Assembly (NCBI RefSeq): GCF_025567165.1
Contig: NZ_JAOQKC010000017.1
Location: 1 to 64,000 of the forward strand
Length of the DNA stretch: 64,000 nucleotides
DNA from: Laedolimicola ammoniilytica
GTDB lineage: Bacteria > Bacillota > Clostridia > Lachnospirales > Lachnospiraceae
Direction of reading: 5' to 3'
How positions within the stretch are numbered: the stretch's first letter is position 1; every line of letters starts with the position of its first letter. A model generated the notes under the pieces. That model was not told the DNA's origin. It made no database searches and saw only the letters and a list, made by a program, of their open reading frames with translations. This document shows positions 60,030 to 64,000 of this stretch, in pieces. The position numbers and the translations under genes were made by a program.

Positions 60030-60395
60030 TTATCGCGTAACCGCCGCACGCCGTTTCCTCATGCGCTCGGCTGCCTGTCTGCGGGTAATCCGCTTCCGGC
60101 AGTCCGGGCAGTATTTGACGCTGTTCGATTTTGATACAAAGAACGTGCCGCACTCGGTACAACGCTTTTTGTCCTCTGTCTTGAAAAGCTCTGCATACAG
60201 TAGCTTATCAAGAGGAAGTACGGCAATTTGAAACCACTTGCATAAAAGCGAACAGGAAATGAGCTGCGGGCAGACACATTCCTCCCCGTCGTCCAGTAAG
60301 ATACAGTGTCCGCGCTCGCAGTTGCAGCACTCCTTTTTTACAAGGCTGTTGACTTTTCGGCTCTGTGGCGGCGTAAGCCGCTTACCCCCGGTCAT
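60030..60395 (-). CDS. Cysteine-rich VLP-domain protein
   Basis: A 121-residue protein with zinc-finger-like cysteine sets: CCNCERGHCILLDDGEECVCPQLISCSLLCKWF and CTECGTFFVSKSNSVKYCPDC. Its end is basic (KRITRRQAAERMRKRRAA). It belongs to the cysteine-rich proteins regularly found in Tn1549-type elements. It may bind DNA or RNA; its function is unknown. It overlaps the previous small gene's end by 4 bp. Confidence 0.85.
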   Translation of the reverse strand: MTGGKRLTPPQSRKVNSLVKKECCNCERGHCILLDDGEECVCPQLISCSLLCKWFQIAVLPLDKLLYAELFKTEDKKRCTECGTFFVSKSNSVKYCPDCRKRITRRQAAERMRKRRAAVTR

Positions 60396-60598
60396 ACTTC
60401 ATCAGCGGCGAAAATGGCAAGCTCCGCATACTCGTTTTCTGTTAGCGGGGAAATTTTCTGTAAGGTGCGTTCTGCAAAGGGGCGCATATCCTCGTCCATG
60501 AACGGCAGCGCAGCCGTCATATTTTCCATAAGCTGTGCTTTGCTTCCCTCATGGTAAATACTCAACAGGTTCATTTCTTCAACGGTCAGTCTAATCAT
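60392..60598 (-). CDS. Transposon-transfer-assisting (TTRAP-like) small protein
   Basis: A 68-residue acidic protein (MIRLTVEEMNLLSIYHEGSKAQLMENMTAALPFMDEDM, ending ENEYAELAIFAADE). It fits the small transfer-assisting family present in Tn1549-like elements. The ATG at 60596-60598 is seven bases after GGAGGT; the ATG at 60604 is inside the ribosome-site spacing. It follows the 314-residue protein gene directly. Confidence 0.8.
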   Translation of the reverse strand: MIRLTVEEMNLLSIYHEGSKAQLMENMTAALPFMDEDMRPFAERTLQKISPLTENEYAELAIFAADEV

Positions 60599-60600
60599 GC

Positions 60601-61545
60601 TCATACCTCCAATTCGTGATGTTTTGATTTTGCTGTCTTTTTCGGGACTTTTGGGGATTTTTCTGTTTGTAACTGCGCCCGGACAGAGGGAGGGGACTGT
60701 TTCATCTCTTTATTCCTCTCGCTTTTATCTATCAGCGAATAAACTCCATGCCTGCCCTCCAACGTAGATAAGGAAAGGCTTTTGTAAGGGAGCATGGAAA
60801 GCAGCCGTTCCATATCCTTATCCGTTGCCAGTGGAACAAAGTAGGGAGAAAGTTCTACCGCACAATGGGTCTTTTCGGGGCTGTCCGGTTCTCCAAGCCC
60901 TTTTACATTTTCCACAATCCGGCGGGCTTCTGTTTCAATCTGTCTATCATGCAGGGCGGCGATATGTAACTGAAAATCCCTCTGCGTATGCGGTGTTCGT
61001 TTTTTCTGCTGTTCCCTCAAAAGGCTTTTTAAGGCTTCCGGGTCGTTTGGCTGTGCTTCAAAACGTATAAACTTTCCAAGTTGCGGGTCAGTGTCCCCGT
61101 CAAAATATTGTCCGGCAGGCTTTGTCAGCTCCCCATGCTCATAAATCAGCGTGTAGTTGTCGGCAGGGATTGATTTTTCGATTACTTCCCGGAAATGCTG
61201 CAAATAATCCAGTTCATAAAGATTGCCCTTGATTTTTTCCTGCTCTGTGCCTGTCAGTTCCACCGCATAGGCAAGGATAGTATCGCGGGTCTGTTCCCCG
61301 TAAAACCGCCATGTATTATGCTGCCTTGTGTCCTTTAGAAAAACGTCCCGTTCCCGGAAGCAGCACGTCCCGGACGGGCGGGAAAACCACAAAAGCCGTT
61401 TGTCCTCCGGGATAAGGCTTACCGCCGCTTTCCGCAAAATCTGTTTGTCTATGTCAAAATCGCTCTGATAAAAAGCGGTGTTCTGTTTCATTATGGCTTC
61501 AAGGGAAGCAATAACGTCCACATTTTCAAATTTTTGTAACTTCAT
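60601..61545 (-). CDS. Uncharacterised conjugative-element protein
   Basis: A 314-residue soluble protein starting MKLQKFENVDVIASLEAIMKQ. It contains FSRPSGTCCFRERDVFLKDTRQHNTW, and its end is basic and disordered (SPKVPKKTAKSKHHELEV), resembling the SIRAQL-type tail of its neighbour. I do not recognise a catalytic motif. It lies 3 bp from the large ArdC/YodL-type gene and is probably co-translated. A role in establishment after transfer is possible from the neighbours only. Confidence 0.75.
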   Translation of the reverse strand: MKLQKFENVDVIASLEAIMKQNTAFYQSDFDIDKQILRKAAVSLIPEDKRLLWFSRPSGTCCFRERDVFLKDTRQHNTWRFYGEQTRDTILAYAVELTGTEQEKIKGNLYELDYLQHFREVIEKSIPADNYTLIYEHGELTKPAGQYFDGDTDPQLGKFIRFEAQPNDPEALKSLLREQQKKRTPHTQRDFQLHIAALHDRQIETEARRIVENVKGLGEPDSPEKTHCAVELSPYFVPLATDKDMERLLSMLPYKSLSLSTLEGRHGVYSLIDKSERNKEMKQSPPSVRAQLQTEKSPKVPKKTAKSKHHELEV

Positions 61546-61548
61546 AGG

Positions 61549-64000
61549 TCAGCTCCTTTCCAAATCCTGTGTTTTCTGTCTTGCCTGTTTCTTCGGTGCC
61601 TGTTCTTTCGCTGCTTTAAGCTGCGCCCGGATAGAGGACTTTTTCTCCGGCTCTGCCTGTTTCTTTTCTGCTTTGAGGGCTTCGGCGTATTCTGCAAGGG
61701 AAATCTGTCCTCCGGCTTTTGCTTTTTCTTCCAGTTCCGTAGCGGTCGGGGTGTTGTTTATCTGCCCGTCAATCATGTTGTAATTCTGCTCGGTGGTCTG
61801 TTCGGCAGCTTTCAGATAATTTTCCGGCTGCAAAAACTCCGGCACGTCCTTATAACCGAAGCTGTCTACATAGTGGGCGGTGTCCTGTCCGTTCTGATGA
61901 AGTACCACCACGTCGGAAACGGAAAGGCTGTGTCCCTTAAAATCTTTCGGGTGGTCGATATTAAAGCGGGTGTAAATATCTTCAAGGGAAGTCCCCGGCG
62001 TAAGAGGTGCGGAATAGACAAGGGCATAGTTTTTCGGGTCTACCCGGTGTCCGGCGGCAATCAGACGGTCGTAAGGCTCAAAACGCAAGTCCCTTGTTTC
62101 GTCCCCGCCTTTTATCTGATAAATGGAAAAGGTGTCTTTATCCTGTGGGGCTTCCTGCTCCGGCTGCCCTTGTGCGAATTGTTCCTGTGCAGCTACCTTT
62201 TGCGCCCGGATATGCGCCCGCTGTAACTCGGTAGGCTTTTCCCCGGTAAGAGGTGCAATCGCCTTGACATAATCAGCCGCATAATAGGCGTTACTGGTAA
62301 GCTGCCGCTGCCATGCCCCGGCTTTTGGCGACCAACGGAAGCCGTTGCTTTTTAAGGCTTCCCGCGTAGCTTCGTCCGGCTTATCCTCAAAGAAGATTTG
62401 CAGACGGTTCGCTTCGGTGTTTGCTTCCACCTTGCCGCCGTCGAATTCCCAACCCACAAAACCGATTTCTTTTTGCTGTGAAAGGGATTTGATACGGTCT
62501 TTCACGCGCCGGATTTCCGCGCTGTTGTTGGATAACGCCCAAGTCGCAAAGGGCTTGTCCCCCAAATGCCAACTGCTCGCCATGTCCGCTTTTAATTTTT
62601 CAAGCTGTTCCGGCAACAAATGCGGGCAGCCGTCAAGGGTCTTATGCTTGCGGTAGTAGGCGTTTACGGCTTTCATGGTTTCCTGTGATTTTTCAAGGCT
62701 TTCCAGTTTCTTTTCTAACTTCTGTACTGCCTGCGGGTCGTCTGCACTGATACCGCCCATGCCGGTACTGCGGATTTTATCAAGAAGTCCTTGTATGTCC
62801 TGCCATTCCCGGTAATTGCTGTCGCGGGCTGCGTTCTGCTTTTCTTTCTTCCTTGTGGGGAAGTTAGAGCCGCCCGCAATGAGGATAGAGGGAACACGCG
62901 CGTCAATCTCATAGCCTTTGTTCATGTTCGCCGCCAGTTTCCGGGCGTAGGTGTCAAGCAGGCTGTCGATTTTCTCATGGTACATCGGGTCTACCCGCTG
63001 TTTCTGCCTTTCTGCAAGCTGTACGGCTTCATCTACATAGTGCCTGTATTCAGCCGTCGCGCTGCCTTGCTTATAATCGGAAAAACTGTTTGCGTCCTTT
63101 GCACGTTTGGCGGCAGCTTCGTTGATTGTGTAATAAGGTGCGGCGGGTGCAGCTTGTTCCGGCTGTGGTGCTTCGCTGCTTGCGCCTGTATCAGCTTCCG
63201 GCTCGGTCTGTGCTTCTTTTTCCTGTACCGGGGCTGTTTCTTCGGGAAGCTCCGGCGCGGCTGCTTCTGCTTCGGGCTGTATGGTAGCTTCCTGTGGGGT
63301 CTGTGCCTGTTCGGTGGTCTGTTCCTTATCCTGTGCCTTTTGGATTTCTGCAAAATGTCCGTCTATGGTATCAATCAGACTTGCGGCGGTGCTGCGGATT
63401 GTTTCAAGAGAGCCTTTCAGTTCTGCAAGTTCTTTTCCGCTGCTCCACCCGGCGATATATCCAAAGGAATAGTCCGACGTATCAAGCCCGTAGTGTTGGC
63501 AAACGGCATAGGCGACGCTTTCTGCCTGTACCTCGCGGGTGCGACGGTCGGGACGTTCCGGCGCGTCTTTGTCTATGTCATGGAGTGTCGCATGGGCAAT
63601 TTCATGGATAGCGGTCTTGATATTCTGCAATTCGTCCATGCCCTCGTTGATGAGAATACACTTTTCCTCATAATTGCAGCGTCCTTTTATACTGCCGCTT
63701 AGTGCTTCAAATCCCATAGCAAAGGGGGAAGTTTTTTCAAGGGCAGCGAAAAAATCCTGATACTGTTCCACGTCGCCCGTAAGCTCCTTTATCCCAAGGT
63801 CGGGCAACTCCTTACCCTCGGTCTGCGACACGTCAAAAACAGATACCACACGAAAGGCGGGGATTTGGATTTCCTTTTCCTCGGTAACGGCTTTCCCGTT
63901 CTTATCGAAAACAGGCTTTTGCGTGTCCGGGTCGATTTTTTCCACCTGTTTCTTAACGGTAAAGGGCGCGGGCGCAATTATCTTGATAGCTTTTTCCCCC
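61549..64000 (-). CDS. ArdC/YodL/DUF4316-type multidomain protein, C-terminal 817 residues (5' end outside window)
   Basis: The frame is open to the edge, so the protein is longer than the visible part. The first part resembles the end of an ArdC-like N-domain (GEKAIKIIAPAPFTVKKQ). A metallopeptidase-like HEIAHATLHD (HExxH) follows near 63590-63606. A Glu/Pro/Ala-rich linker (about 63180-63350), a coiled middle region, and a YodL-like block (FSIYQIKGGDETRDLRFEPYDRL) come next. A DUF4316-like end (MIDGQINNTPTATELEEKAKAGG) closes the protein. Such proteins travel with conjugative elements and may protect incoming single-stranded DNA. The GTG at 63945 is not the true start. Confidence 0.85.
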   Translation of the reverse strand, partial: GEKAIKIIAPAPFTVKKQVEKIDPDTQKPVFDKNGKAVTEEKEIQIPAFRVVSVFDVSQTEGKELPDLGIKELTGDVEQYQDFFAALEKTSPFAMGFEALSGSIKGRCNYEEKCILINEGMDELQNIKTAIHEIAHATLHDIDKDAPERPDRRTREVQAESVAYAVCQHYGLDTSDYSFGYIAGWSSGKELAELKGSLETIRSTAASLIDTIDGHFAEIQKAQDKEQTTEQAQTPQEATIQPEAEAAAPELPEETAPVQEKEAQTEPEADTGASSEAPQPEQAAPAAPYYTINEAAAKRAKDANSFSDYKQGSATAEYRHYVDEAVQLAERQKQRVDPMYHEKIDSLLDTYARKLAANMNKGYEIDARVPSILIAGGSNFPTRKKEKQNAARDSNYREWQDIQGLLDKIRSTGMGGISADDPQAVQKLEKKLESLEKSQETMKAVNAYYRKHKTLDGCPHLLPEQLEKLKADMASSWHLGDKPFATWALSNNSAEIRRVKDRIKSLSQQKEIGFVGWEFDGGKVEANTEANRLQIFFEDKPDEATREALKSNGFRWSPKAGAWQRQLTSNAYYAADYVKAIAPLTGEKPTELQRAHIRAQKVAAQEQFAQGQPEQEAPQDKDTFSIYQIKGGDETRDLRFEPYDRLIAAGHRVDPKNYALVYSAPLTPGTSLEDIYTRFNIDHPKDFKGHSLSVSDVVVLHQNGQDTAHYVDSFGYKDVPEFLQPENYLKAAEQTTEQNYNMIDGQINNTPTATELEEKAKAGGQISLAEYAEALKAEKKQAEPEKKSSIRAQLKAAKEQAPKKQARQKTQDLERS

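Larger units (their letters stand above)
48600..64000. mobile_element. Tn916/Tn1549-like integrative conjugative element, integrase end (left limit approximate, right end outside)
   Basis: The order is integrase, excisionase, an Orf8/Orf7-like pair, cargo, HTH regulator, MobC-relaxase and small transposon-type genes, then a large ArdC-like protein. This matches the integrase side of Tn916/Tn1549-type elements. Base composition drops clearly from the GC-rich chromosome to the element, and drops further inside the cargo (51.7-56.8 kb), suggesting the cargo was acquired separately. The insertion lies in the AT-rich upstream region of lplA. Terminal repeats could not be set from one end. Confidence 0.85.

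Overview
The window reads as a chromosome fragment of a gut-type Firmicute, most likely Lachnospiraceae/Clostridia. The supports are strong AGGAGG-type ribosome sites, a T-box leader, the cdaA-cdaR pair, an Mbl/MreB homologue, RecD2, a Fkp-type fucose salvage enzyme and a Tn916/Tn1549-like conjugative element. Family placement is inference; no rRNA or tRNA gene is present to fix it.

Layout. 1-4.2 kb (minus strand): the start of a zinc alcohol dehydrogenase and a ribose-type sugar ABC transporter, with a promoter and two matching operator-like palindromes. 4.4-7.0 kb: an Rpn/PD-(D/E)XK nuclease gene and an IS91-family element. 7.1-24.5 kb (minus strand): a long surface-glycopolymer locus. It encodes a fused cytidylyltransferase/oxidoreductase, an aminotransferase, two acyltransferase-3 proteins, an SGNH+MBOAT acylation pair, GT-C proteins, GT2/GT4 glycosyltransferases, RmlD and bifunctional Fkp. 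A fucosyltransferase-like gene and a YfhO-type membrane protein diverge from it at 24.5-28.0 kb. 28.2-31.7 kb: a TrpXYZ-type ABC transporter behind a tryptophan T-box. 31.8-39.4 kb: a second glycan locus (three GT2s, a flippase, a DUF2142-type protein) joined to ptsH. 39.4-48.4 kb: housekeeping genes cdaR, cdaA, two membrane proteins, comF, recD2, mreB/mbl and lplA.

48.6 kb to the end is the integrase end of an integrative conjugative element. It holds a Tn916-type integrase and excisionase, two regulator-like genes, a micropeptide gene, an AT-rich antimicrobial-peptide (LanFEG-like) ABC exporter with its own two-component system, an HTH regulator, a candidate oriT, a relaxase fused to the front of MobC, small accessory genes and the C-terminal part of a large ArdC/YodL-type protein running off the edge.

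How the parts work together (inference): the two glycan loci would make and acylate a fucose/rhamnose-containing cell-surface polymer. The conjugative element brings a peptide-resistance cassette that looks self-regulated through three 11-bp direct repeats at its exporter promoter. Most start codons below were chosen by ribosome-site position and often differ from the longest open frame.
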